Source: Candidatus Obscuribacterales bacterium
GTDB lineage: Bacteria; Cyanobacteriota; Vampirovibrionia; Obscuribacterales; Obscuribacteraceae
Direction of reading: 5' to 3'
Length of the DNA stretch: 40,114 nucleotides
NCBI GenBank assembly: GCA_021732565.1
Contig: JAKFUT010000166.1
Location: 1-40,114, forward strand
A program made the position numbers and the translations under genes. This document shows, in pieces, positions 24,889 to 33,318 of the stretch; positions within the stretch are counted from its first letter, which is position 1, and every line of letters begins with the position of its first letter. A model generated the notes under the pieces. That model worked only from the letters and a program-made list of their open reading frames with translations. It was not told the origin of the DNA and did no database searches.

Positions 24889-26214
24889 GTGGAAACTGCA
24901 TCGTCCATGCCACGTGTTGCTGTCGTAGGTGGCGGAATTGCCGGGCTGACCGCAGCGGCGCGGTTATCCGAAAATGGCGTGCATGTGACACTTATTGAAA
25001 AAGCCACTGCCATTGGTGGCCGTGCGACGACCTTGTCGAAAGCCGGTTTTTTCCTAAATCTGGGTCCCCATGCGCTCTACCGAGGTGGGCCGGCGTACAA
25101 ATTTCTGTCTGACTCGAACATTGTGCCTGCCGGCGCATCAGCAAAATTCCGGAAAGCCGTGGCCATCAGCGGTGGTGAATTTCTGGAAGTTCCGCTCAGT
25201 CTTACTTCTTTAATATCAACAAGCCTGCTTGATGTCGGGGAGAAGATCGAACTGGTGGGAATACTCTCGCGGCTTCGAAGCATAAATACTGATCAGCTTA
25301 TGGGACTTCCCTTTCAGCAATGGCTTGCTACATCCGTAAAGAGCGTCCGCGTGAGATCTGTCCTCTCTGCCATCGTCAGACTATCGACATACTCTAATAA
25401 TCCGGCTAAATTGTCTGCTGGTGCCGCATTGCGCCAGATCTCCCTTACCAGTCAGGGTGTGCTTTACCTTGATCAAGGATGGCAATCCATCGTTGACTCT
25501 CTCCGCGCACTGAACAAGAATCGTGTCCGAGAGCTGACAGGTGTAGAGGTTACTGCGCTAACAAACAGAAACAACCTCGTCGAACTTGCAATGAATGGAG
25601 GCAGAGAGAGTTTTGATGCCGTAGTACTGGCGCTGCCTCCAGGACAAGTGAATAAGATTCTTCCGCCGGTTCATGATACTGAGCGCTTTGATCGCATTTT
25701 ACCGAGCAACGTCGCTTGCCTTGACGTGTGTTTGAAGACCTTGCCGATTAAGGATGTTACATTTGCGCTGGGCATTGATGAGCCTCTGTACTATTCGGTT
25801 CATTCTGTCGGTGGAAAATTAGCCCCTACCGATGGTGCATTGATTCACCTTGCGGTATATCTGCGCAGTGGCGAGACTGGCGATGAGACCCACGAGAATC
25901 GTCTGCTGGAGCTGATGGACCGGCTGCAGCCGGGGTGGAAGTCTCAACTGGTGTTCAAGCGCTTTCTTCCCAATATGACCGCCAGCTTTGGAACGCCACT
26001 GGCTGCCAATTCCGGATGCAATGGCGTTGCCGACGTGGAGTTAGTTGGTCATCACAACGTTTTCGTTTGCGGCGACTGGGTTGGCTCAGGACGCTTTCTT
26101 GCTGACGCTGCCGTAGCGAGTGCGTTGCAGGCCGCTGACCAGACGATTGTTCGACTACAGGTACAAGAGAATATGTGCCAACGGCAGATGAGCACACAGA
26201 ATGCTGGTTTCTAG
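24889..26214 (+). CDS. FAD-dependent amine oxidase / carotenoid desaturase-like enzyme
   Basis: The 441-residue flavoprotein has an N-terminal dinucleotide-binding fold (VAVVGGGIAGLTAAARL, residues ~10-26), then LIEKATAIGGRATT, which is the conserved second FAD contact of protoporphyrinogen oxidase, amine oxidase and CrtI-type desaturases, and a C-terminal FAD-closing segment (NVFVCGDWVGSGRFLADAAVASAL). The middle is a helical substrate-binding part with little visible conservation. It oxidises or isomerises a hydrophobic substrate; carotenoid, sterol-like or porphyrin substrates are all possible. GTG 24889 follows GGAG by seven bases. It is single, convergent with the zinc-ribbon gene. A link to the CrtC-like gene 3.9 kb downstream is speculation. 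Confidence 0.85.
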   Translation: METASSMPRVAVVGGGIAGLTAAARLSENGVHVTLIEKATAIGGRATTLSKAGFFLNLGPHALYRGGPAYKFLSDSNIVPAGASAKFRKAVAISGGEFLEVPLSLTSLISTSLLDVGEKIELVGILSRLRSINTDQLMGLPFQQWLATSVKSVRVRSVLSAIVRLSTYSNNPAKLSAGAALRQISLTSQGVLYLDQGWQSIVDSLRALNKNRVRELTGVEVTALTNRNNLVELAMNGGRESFDAVVLALPPGQVNKILPPVHDTERFDRILPSNVACLDVCLKTLPIKDVTFALGIDEPLYYSVHSVGGKLAPTDGALIHLAVYLRSGETGDETHENRLLELMDRLQPGWKSQLVFKRFLPNMTASFGTPLAANSGCNGVADVELVGHHNVFVCGDWVGSGRFLADAAVASALQAADQTIVRLQVQENMCQRQMSTQNAGF

Positions 26215-26323
26215 GTCTCAATATCTATCAACAAGCGTGTTCGTAGCCCCTCTCCGAGGTCAACCACGATCTGGCTCAGGCAAATTTCAAAGATAGACTA
26301 TGGGACAACATAGCTAACCCGGA

Positions 26324-26349
26324 GAACCTGATGGTTCCTACCATTTTTT
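26324..26349 (+). terminator. Weak hairpin plus T6 after the FAD enzyme gene
   Basis: GAACC (26324-26328) and GGTTC (26333-26337) pair around TGAT and are followed, six bases later, by TTTTTT (26344-26349). The stem is short (5 bp), so the call is weak, but the placement between convergent genes is sensible. Confidence 0.3.
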
Positions 26350-26710
26350 AGTAATGTTTCCGTCGGCGAAAATGATTGAGTACTGCCACTACGATTGGCA
26401 TATAAACGATGAGGAACAACACGACTAGCAATAGTCGGTTCGTACACATTAGGACAACAGCGCCCACAGTTGCAGTTATAACGGAAAGTGGAAGACTGGT
26501 CTTCTTTACCTTAGCCACTAGGGCTGACATTCCCTTAACCGGACTGGGAAAGGATTTCGTTTCATCAATTGGCACCTTCTCGTCAGATGATTCATCTACA
26601 ATCCAAGCGCATTTTGGACAAATAATGAGCCCCGAACGCATGAGCGCCGCACAATTTCTGCAGCGGTTAACCCTACTACTATACTGGTTCGACCGAGAAT
26701 CTTGGCTCAT
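26348..26710 (-). CDS. Zinc-ribbon membrane protein
   Basis: The 120-residue protein has an N-terminal zinc ribbon with C17, C20, C31 and C34 (CRNC and CPKC) followed by a basic linker and two closely spaced hydrophobic segments (about 73-90 and 92-112) that likely form a hairpin in the membrane. The architecture matches the numerous bacterial zinc-ribbon membrane proteins of unknown role. Start ATG 26710 has a weak AAGG. A short protein-like frame ends 14 bases upstream (26724-26843), so the two may be cotranscribed. Confidence 0.75.
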   Translation of the reverse strand: MSQDSRSNQYSSRVNRCRNCAALMRSGLIICPKCAWIVDESSDEKVPIDETKSFPSPVKGMSALVAKVKKTSLPLSVITATVGAVVLMCTNRLLLVVLFLIVYMPIVVAVLNHFRRRKHY

Positions 26711-26723
26711 ACCTTAAACGTAC

Positions 26724-26843
26724 TCAGGTTCCTTCCACGGGCCATTTCATCTCGACCTCTGTGACGGTTTCGTGAAGTTGCTGAGAGTCCGGCTCAGGTT
26801 GCTGTGCTGCTTTCGTGTCACGGCTGAGCTGTTTCTTGTTCAC
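26724..26843 (-). CDS. Possible 39-residue hydrophilic small protein
   Basis: A GTG-started frame encodes a very hydrophilic product rich in Gln, Lys and Glu (KKQLSRDTKAAQQPEPDS near the start, ending KWPVEGT), 14 bases before the zinc-ribbon gene on the same strand. Its composition is protein-like, but there is no convincing ribosome site and no family. It could also be a remnant of a longer gene. Confidence 0.3.
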   Translation of the reverse strand: MNKKQLSRDTKAAQQPEPDSQQLHETVTEVEMKWPVEGT

Positions 26844-27208
26844 CCTGGCACCACTTACCGTCCACTATCGATTCTATGTGTCAATAAGTCCTGCTGGCGA
26901 TTGTTTTCGTGATCGAGGAGGGTCGTATTCCTACCATTGTCGGTGGTGAAGGTCCGTATTACGCTTCCACGTTATCGAACTGCCCAATATGAATTCTCTA
27001 GAGCATCTAGAACGATTAACCTGGACAGCAGGCGGCATCGCCTGATTTGGCGGTCGAACGAAGGAATCATCAAATGCTGGTCGCCGTTCGCTTAATCAAT
27101 AATGAATTCTTCTTGCTGGGGAGTCGAACACTCGACTGGCTCGGTAGCTGACAAAAACATCACGCAAGATATTAAGAGCCACCATGGCTATGGAAAAGGA
27201 GACGGAGA
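26844..27208. other. Spacer upstream of the helical orphan gene
   Basis: No gene is supported. A small hairpin (CAGGCG-GCAT-CGCCTG, near 27030-27045) is present without a T-run. Confidence 0.4.
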
Positions 27209-28249
27209 ATGAGCAGGTTTGAATCAACAGAAGCAACAGCAATTTCAACAACAGCTTCAACAACAAGCGCGTTTCATGAAGAGCTTTCTACCCTGCAAAA
27301 TTGCGCACGGCTCGCAATCCAACAGAAAGATACGGCTGGCTTAGCCGACATCATGCTGGTCAGGGCAGAGCAACCCAAAGCTGACGAACAGGTAAGCTCA
27401 CCCGGGCAGCTCACCGAAGACGCGTCGAAGGCGTGGGATCACGCAATGAATCACAAGGGTTTGAAGGATGCCTACAAAGAGGTCGCGCCTAAATTCGAAG
27501 TGGCAATCAGCGCAGCTGACGAAGCCTACAACAAAGCAGCGCCAGCTATTCTGGCAAAATTGGCGAAGCTGGAACCTGAGCTCGACAGGCACCAAAATGC
27601 AGAGAATGCAGCATATCGAGCTGCGGGCGATGTTCTAAACAAGCTTTCTCGAACCGATTTCGCCCAGTTTAACAAGTGGGCTATTGAGTATCTAAAAATC
27701 GATGAAAATAAAAGGACGAAAGAAGCGCTAGGAGAACGCCTTGGGCAGGTACCCGGTTTGAAGGATGCCGCCGACAACTTGGAAAAAGGTCAGCGAGCCC
27801 AAATGGCTGTATATGGAAAGGACGAGACCGATCCAGAGGTCGTGAAAGCAAAGCAGGCAGTGAAGCTTGCTGAAAAGTCAGTTCAAGACATCGTGAAAAA
27901 GCTACCGGAAGACGAACAGAACGGTGTGCTCCTATCCGTAAAAAAATATACGCACATAGAACCACGTGTAGACCTTGATCGGCAGCAATTTCTTAGATTT
28001 ATGCTTGATCTTAAACCCGGCTTAGTGAAGACCATCGACGACGTGAAGGCTGTATTCCGAGCAGCAGAACCAACGAGGGCGAAAGGTCGTGAACTCTCGT
28101 CTCAAATGACGGACATTCTGAATGATCGCCTCGACGCTCGCCGCGGTTATCGAGATGCAGCAAACCTTGCTGGTGAGGCAGGAAAACGTGAGGAAATGCA
28201 AAAACAGATTGATGCTATTCGAACTGAGGCCAGGAAGTTCGAGAGGTAG
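27209..28249 (+). CDS. Alpha-helical protein of unknown function
   Basis: The 346 residues are nearly all charged amphipathic helix with Ala, Lys, Glu and Asp predominating and no signal peptide or membrane segment. The first ~20 residues are a Ser/Thr/Ala stretch. Segments such as AISAADEAYNKAAPAILAKLAKLEPELD and KQAVKLAEKSVQDIVKKL suggest long coiled coils or a helical bundle. An AAGGAG lies seven bases before the ATG. It precedes the 22-mer-repeat/CrtC-like gene on the same strand but 508 bp apart. I recognise no family. Confidence 0.8.
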   Translation: MSRFESTEATAISTTASTTSAFHEELSTLQNCARLAIQQKDTAGLADIMLVRAEQPKADEQVSSPGQLTEDASKAWDHAMNHKGLKDAYKEVAPKFEVAISAADEAYNKAAPAILAKLAKLEPELDRHQNAENAAYRAAGDVLNKLSRTDFAQFNKWAIEYLKIDENKRTKEALGERLGQVPGLKDAADNLEKGQRAQMAVYGKDETDPEVVKAKQAVKLAEKSVQDIVKKLPEDEQNGVLLSVKKYTHIEPRVDLDRQQFLRFMLDLKPGLVKTIDDVKAVFRAAEPTRAKGRELSSQMTDILNDRLDARRGYRDAANLAGEAGKREEMQKQIDAIRTEARKFER

Positions 28250-28757
28250 CAATTGTCGCTGGTAGGCTAATAAAAGTGAGCAAGGTTGAGCTGATTGATC
28301 TGCGTAAGTCGCAATCAAGCATGCTCAACCTTGCTGTAAGTGCCATCTGGGATCATCTATTTGTGGCGAACAGTAACGCCGGATCTGCGGGCTCTTCATC
28401 AAGCAGCACTGAGAGTGCAGGATCAAATGCAGAACACCGCATTTGATACGGGGGGGATTGCGAATCGGCAAGTTCTAGTACTCTCCTCCCAACAATCAAG
28501 TCGGCAAATAATGCCGGTACACGCTTCCGAAGCAATTGTTGAGGTATCGCGAGGAACAGCCTGATAATGGTTGACTTTCCGAGCGTTCCGTATCGTCTCT
28601 TCCAGCCCTGATAGATATTTGTGCTCCTCGACGGCACACTTCGCTGTGAAATTGTTGTGATATTGGGCTGCGATGATCACTCCATAAAGCATACAGAGAC
28701 CATTCACCACGCAATAGGAGCGAGGATGTTTCGGTCTTTTGTCGAAGAGGTATCCCA
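28250..28757. other. 508-bp spacer with a long inverted repeat
   Basis: Apart from the inverted repeat at 28279-28335, minus frames at 28353-28637 and 28423-28770 have partly protein-like composition but overlap each other and lack ribosome sites and families. Neither is accepted as a gene. They might be remnants. Confidence 0.35.
28279..28335 (+). terminator. 13-bp perfect inverted repeat, 31-bp loop (3' hairpin or leader)
   Basis: AGCAAGGTTGAGC (28279-28291) and GCTCAACCTTGCT (28323-28335) are perfect complements; the loop can add a TGATT/AATCA helix. It begins 29 bases after the stop of the helical gene. No T-run follows, so it may be a 3'-protecting stem rather than a terminator. Confidence 0.4.
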
Positions 28758-30407
28758 ATGTCTTCTCCATTTGAAGTTTTCAATCGCGCGGTCAAATTCT
28801 ATGCCGATCCTGTGCTCTGTCGCCTTCAAGAGGATGCTCGCCAGGGCGCGCAGTCGATTTCTGACGGTGCTCGGTCTGTGGTGGACCAGGCGTCGAAAGG
28901 GGCGGTGGAAGTCGATCGCACAGTTCACACCTATGTTGATCCTGTGGCTAACCGATTGCATAAGGAAGCTGAGGCGGCCAAGAAAACTGTGCACGATTAT
29001 GTGGATCCGGCGGCTGCAATCGTGCTGCAAGATGCCGCAGCTAAGGGCGCGCAGTTCACTCACAAAGTCGTACCGGTCATGAACTTGGTACGAAACGACG
29101 CCCAAGTGGCCGCTGTGCGGGCATATCAATACATTGATCCGCTGTCCGGGCAGGTACGAGGTGGGATAACGTCGGCAAATGATTACATGCATAAATATAC
29201 CGATCCCATCGCCGGGCGTTTGGTTGGGAATTTGTACGGCTTGACCAGAAACGTGATTGCCGGCCATGCCGCTATCTCCAAAGCTGCAGGTGAAAAGATT
29301 GAGGATGCGTTTGATTATGTCCCGCCATTGAAGGTTGAGCAGACCGTCATCAAGGTTGCGAGTATGATACCAGGCAATCAAAATGACGCTCACCAATACG
29401 AGAAAGCGAAACCGGGTTATAACTTACAGTTTCCCAAAGACGAGGCTGCTCACGACGCATTCAAATCGGAGTGGTGGTATTACGTCGGGCATCTTAAGGA
29501 TGATGAGGGGCACAAATATGGCTATGAACTCACCTTCTTTCGACATAAGCTTTTGGGGCAAAATATGTATTTTTCGCACCTTGCATTATCTGATGAACAG
29601 AATCAGAATTTTCAGTGGAAGGAGCGAAGCAGTGTATTGCATCCATTTACTGCCGGTGCAAAAGCCAGTAATTATTATGTGTGGAATGGAGACTGGAAGG
29701 TGTCTGCGCAGCCCGACGGCTCGCACAAAATCAATGCTGGCACCAGGGAATTTTCTATTCAACTTAATCTTGATACGCTGGGCGCACCGGTTGCTCACGG
29801 TGATAATGGATTTAGTCGCAAAGCCGATGGCGATGGCAAAGCCTCTTATTATTACTCGCGCACTAAAATGCCGACGGAAGGTTTGATTACTGACCATGGC
29901 AAGGTTCACCACGTGCGAGGAAATTCGTGGATGGATCACGAATTTGGCAGCAATATGTTGGGTGATAAGACAATCGGTTGGAACTGGTATAGCGTTCAGC
30001 TGGAAAATGATTCACAGCTAATGCTCTGTATCATAAGGAACGAAGATGGCACCGTTGATAACAACTCATTTGGTACCATCATTGGTGCTGACGGGCAGAC
30101 ACGCAAATTAACGGGTTCCGACTTCATTATCAAGACCACAGGAGAATGGCAAAGTCCTAAGACAAATACTAAATTCCCTATGGGCTGGGATGTCACCATT
30201 CCCTCCGAGGAGATTCGGCTAAACATTCAGCCATCTCTGAAAAATCAGGAGTTGGAGACCGAACGTTCAGCAGGACTGTCTTACTGGGAAGGGAAATGCT
30301 CCGTGAGCGGTTCGATGCGAGGGAAATCGGTTAAGGGCGATAGCTATGTTGAACTGACGGGATACGCTCAGAAGATCAATAAATTTCTCGACGCCATGAA
30401 ACCGTAA
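28758..30407 (+). CDS. CrtC/AttH lipocalin-like protein with N-terminal 22-residue apolipoprotein-like repeats
   Basis: The product is 549 residues. Residues 15-168 are seven consecutive 22-residue units; the YxDP motif recurs at 15, 59, 81, 125 and 147, and Pro sits at 18, 62, 84, 106, 128 and 150. The two units without YxDP (37-58 and 103-124) keep the length. This is the layout of apolipoprotein/perilipin-type amphipathic helices punctuated by proline, which coat lipid surfaces. From ~225 the sequence fits the CrtC/AttH (carotenoid 1,2-hydratase, hydroxyneurosporene synthase-like) lipocalin-like family: SEWWYYVGHL, FFRHKLL, SNYYVWNGDWKV, GNSWMDHEFG, GWNWYSVQL. It has no signal peptide. A role on lipid droplets or membranes handling a hydrophobic substrate is inferred. 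GAGG is seven bases before the ATG. Confidence 0.85.
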   Translation: MSSPFEVFNRAVKFYADPVLCRLQEDARQGAQSISDGARSVVDQASKGAVEVDRTVHTYVDPVANRLHKEAEAAKKTVHDYVDPAAAIVLQDAAAKGAQFTHKVVPVMNLVRNDAQVAAVRAYQYIDPLSGQVRGGITSANDYMHKYTDPIAGRLVGNLYGLTRNVIAGHAAISKAAGEKIEDAFDYVPPLKVEQTVIKVASMIPGNQNDAHQYEKAKPGYNLQFPKDEAAHDAFKSEWWYYVGHLKDDEGHKYGYELTFFRHKLLGQNMYFSHLALSDEQNQNFQWKERSSVLHPFTAGAKASNYYVWNGDWKVSAQPDGSHKINAGTREFSIQLNLDTLGAPVAHGDNGFSRKADGDGKASYYYSRTKMPTEGLITDHGKVHHVRGNSWMDHEFGSNMLGDKTIGWNWYSVQLENDSQLMLCIIRNEDGTVDNNSFGTIIGADGQTRKLTGSDFIIKTTGEWQSPKTNTKFPMGWDVTIPSEEIRLNIQPSLKNQELETERSAGLSYWEGKCSVSGSMRGKSVKGDSYVELTGYAQKINKFLDAMKP

Positions 30408-30434
30408 CTCCATCTGCGGTGGAGCCAGTCGGGC

Positions 30435-32384
30435 GTGAAATTGCCCCATGCGGGAATAACAGAAACAGTTACCATCGAATTCGTTATGACTGATTCACCG
30501 CTCATGTCCCCAGATCCGGAACTATTCGCGGAAAACCACGATTTTCCCGCTCGTTTTCGATCAATCTCTTTAATTGCTCGGGGAGGAATGGGGGATGTCT
30601 ATCGTGCCTATGATGCAGTACTTGAACGCGAAGTGGCAATTAAGCTGTTGCACTCCGATCTGTCGGCAACACCTGAAGGACAGAAGCGGTTCCATCGTGA
30701 AGCACGGGTTTTAGGTACCCTCTGTCATCCCAACATTGTAAAAATTCATACGTTTGGAATCATGGAGAGAAGCAATCAGCCATATCAAGTTTCTGAATTG
30801 CTCGAAGGCGAAGGTCTCGATGTTTATCTTCGACAACATTCCACTGTGTGCCTTGGTGACTTGGAGCGTATAGCATGCGGCATTCTCGACGCACTGGAGT
30901 ACGCCTCATCGAATGGTGTCGTTCACCGGGACATCAAACCCTCCAACATATTTCTCACTCGAGACGAGAAGGGTGTTGTCACACCGATTCTTCTTGATTT
31001 TGGCATAGCGCTGATCACGGGGGCTCAGCGTGAGGCAACGTTGACGGCTAAGAACGCATTCCTGGGAAGCCCGCTCTATATGAGTCCCGAGCATTGTCGA
31101 GGCGAACAGGCTTCGGAACTATCTGACGTGTACTCGATTGGCTGTGTCTTGTACGAGTGTTTGACCGGAACTTCACCGTTCCGTGGCGAAAGCACCTCCG
31201 AAACCATGTTTAAACACGTGGCGGCGACTGTTCCAAAGTTACACTGCTATGTGAATGGTGCATTGCGACGACTTGCGCTCTGTTCTGTGGTGGAATCTTG
31301 TTTGCAGAAAGATCCACACTTGCGGCCTCAATCAATAGCCAAGCTTAAATCAGAGTTGCAACTTGCTCTTCAGGATGTGCCGGCTGATGCTACATTTATC
31401 ATTGCTAAGAAAAAGAAGACAAAGGCACTTGGGAAACAGGTCTTGCTTTTCTTGATGATTCCCGTAATAGGCTTCGCGTTGTTTGTTAGATTCTCGCCGA
31501 GAAAGCAACACATGACCGATCAGGAATTGAAGGCAGTCATCAGATCTCCCGGCCCGTCAGGTGAGATAAGAATTCACGATCGAGAAGCAGCTGTTCAGAA
31601 ATTTGAGCATTACTTTGATAAGGCATCCAGCGCAGGCGGCCAAAAAGAGAGGTCCGCAGAACTGTTATCTAATGCCATGTTTGAATTGCGCAATGAGTAT
31701 TGGGATCAAAAGCAGTACGATCGGGCTAGAGAACTGATCTTTCGAATAGCTGCGCGAATGGCTGACTTTGATAACGGTAAGAATAGAAGAGTAGATCTCT
31801 TTGTCGATGGTTACCAGCGATTCCGCCAGCTGCGCTCGTCGAAAATGGACCCTGTGCAAAAACGGCTCAGATATGAGCAGGCGCTGGAATTTCTGAAGTG
31901 TGCGGACAAAGCTGCAGAAGCTGCCAATAGTGCCTACGGAAAGGTGGCTGTTGGATTTGCCCACTGCCAGGAGTTTTGTTTTCAGGGCGACATACCAAAA
32001 GCTCGACAGATATTCAGCCCAACCTGGAAACTCATGATCTCCGAGCATCCAGTGAGGTTCGGAGATTGGCGTCCGGGCAAAACACGCAATCTGTTGCGAA
32101 GGACTGTCATGGCGGCATCATATAAGACGAACGAAGACGCTATCGATCTGTGCCGCATGTTGTCATGCCAGAGCAGAGCGCTTCGTTTGTCACAGGATCG
32201 TGAGCTCATCGAAAAAGTACGAGAGCGATTGGCTATGGTCTTGGTGACACTTTATCCCGATTCACGTCCAGTGCGGGAACAGTCGGCATCCTACAAGTGG
32301 CTGGTTAGTGAGCTAACGTGGCAGTCTCAGCGGTTGGAGCGCGGGGAAGACATGACCGACTCCTCACTGGGAGATACTGAATGA
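30435..32384 (+). CDS. Membrane-anchored Ser/Thr protein kinase with helical extracytoplasmic domain
   Basis: The 649-residue protein has an N-terminal Hanks-type kinase domain (about 41-312) with all essential residues: glycine loop ARGGMGDVY (48-56), VAIK with K70, HRDIKPSN (catalytic D166), DFG (D188), activation-loop SPLYMSPE and SDVYSIGC. One membrane helix follows (about 334-352), then a ~290-residue helical region with TPR-like pairs (e.g. LFRIAARMADF, LEFLKCADKAAEAANS) outside the cytoplasm, presumably a sensor. It phosphorylates Ser/Thr of unknown targets. The GTG at 30435 has GGTGGAG ten bases away; ATG 30486 has none, and both leave the domain intact. The stop overlaps the ATG of the GNAT gene by four bases (ATGA). 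Confidence 0.93.
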   Translation: MKLPHAGITETVTIEFVMTDSPLMSPDPELFAENHDFPARFRSISLIARGGMGDVYRAYDAVLEREVAIKLLHSDLSATPEGQKRFHREARVLGTLCHPNIVKIHTFGIMERSNQPYQVSELLEGEGLDVYLRQHSTVCLGDLERIACGILDALEYASSNGVVHRDIKPSNIFLTRDEKGVVTPILLDFGIALITGAQREATLTAKNAFLGSPLYMSPEHCRGEQASELSDVYSIGCVLYECLTGTSPFRGESTSETMFKHVAATVPKLHCYVNGALRRLALCSVVESCLQKDPHLRPQSIAKLKSELQLALQDVPADATFIIAKKKKTKALGKQVLLFLMIPVIGFALFVRFSPRKQHMTDQELKAVIRSPGPSGEIRIHDREAAVQKFEHYFDKASSAGGQKERSAELLSNAMFELRNEYWDQKQYDRARELIFRIAARMADFDNGKNRRVDLFVDGYQRFRQLRSSKMDPVQKRLRYEQALEFLKCADKAAEAANSAYGKVAVGFAHCQEFCFQGDIPKARQIFSPTWKLMISEHPVRFGDWRPGKTRNLLRRTVMAASYKTNEDAIDLCRMLSCQSRALRLSQDRELIEKVRERLAMVLVTLYPDSRPVREQSASYKWLVSELTWQSQRLERGEDMTDSSLGDTE

Positions 32385-32868
32385 CTGCTTTACAAATTCG
32401 GTCAGCAACCTATGGCGATGCGGATTCGATTTGTCGAGTACATCTGTCATCTATTCGGGAAATTTGCTCACGTGATTACTCACCGGTGCAAATCCATTCA
32501 TGGTCTCAAGGACCGCGTCCAGAGAGTTACCAGGCAGCGATGAAAAATGGAGAACGTATGTTTGTTGCTGTAGATAATGATGAGATTGTCGGTTTTGCAG
32601 GATGCGTCGCAGATGAAATACGTGCTGTCTATGTGCATGCCGGTCATGTGGGTAAGGGTGTCGGAGTGCTGCTATTGTTTCGCGTCGAACAGCAGACGCT
32701 AACAGAGACGGTTATAAGATGGCGCATCTGAGTTCTACTCTGAACGCCCGGAGTTTCTATCTACGGCATGGTTGGCGAGTCATAGAAGAATGCACACATG
32801 AGTTGCGTAGCGGTATGAAGATTCCGTGTATTCGCATGCAAAAAGATTTGATCGCTGTGCGCGGGTAA
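32381..32868 (+). pseudogene. GNAT-family N-acetyltransferase, frameshifted
   Basis: The gene starts with an ATGA overlap of the kinase gene. The first frame (to a TGA at 32729) reads IRSATYGDADSICRVHLSS, then FVAVDNDEIVGFAGC and a motif A region (AVYVHAGHVGKGVGVLLLF) binding acetyl-CoA. After ~32695 the correct continuation is in another frame: ANRDGYKMAHLSSTLNARSF, then YLRHGWRVIEE (motif B), ending at 32868. Joined, the product is ~161 residues, normal for the family. The break is a one-base event near CAGACGCTAAC. As read, the enzyme lacks its last conserved strand and helix and should be inactive. A sequencing error is the alternative. In the intact state it would be translationally coupled to the kinase. 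Confidence 0.75.
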
Positions 32869-33318
32869 ATTTCTGATGGAGCGCTTTTCTATTCGCTCCT
32901 ATTTAGTTTATTCGCCGCACGAAGCTACATTTAAACCTGAGTTTCTTTTTCTTTGCCGCCAACTCAGGTCAATCTGCTACTTGTCGAGACCAGGTCAACT
33001 CTACTAGCAGACTCCAGCGTCTCCGGCGGAAGCAAGAGGGCCGATCGACGGCTTCGTTTGAGGCGTCGAGGTAGCGCTACAGCGTGATGTGCCGCATCAC
33101 CAGGAAGCTTATCTGATATGCGCTCAGCGCTGGCGCGAAACGAGAGGATGTAGCTGACGAGGGAGGATTCCAGGAAGTATATCTCAATTCCCTTTATTGA
33201 ACTCCTGTTCTGAGGCGCATGTGAGGTGACGTAGCAGCCGCAGGGGGAACGAGTACAGGTTTCGCTGCCCCGAGATAGGGGAATGACACTGAAAGACATT
33301 AGCGAGGGTGTGGTGCCA
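32869..33318. other. Spacer and leader without supported gene
   Basis: A minus frame (32964-33299) is antisense to the protease start and has no family. ATG 33283 in frame with the protease was rejected as start (ribosome site only one base away). Confidence 0.4.

Noticed and set aside
27117-27152. tRNA-like T-arm (GGGAGTCGAACACTCGACTGG)
   Set aside because: No acceptor stem, anticodon arm or D-arm can be built around it.
28353-28770. Two overlapping minus-strand frames upstream of the CrtC-like gene
   Set aside because: They overlap each other in different frames, have no ribosome site, and cannot both be coding; no family recognised.
29383-29886. 167-codon frame inside the CrtC-like gene
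   Set aside because: Different frame of a well-supported coding region; shadow.
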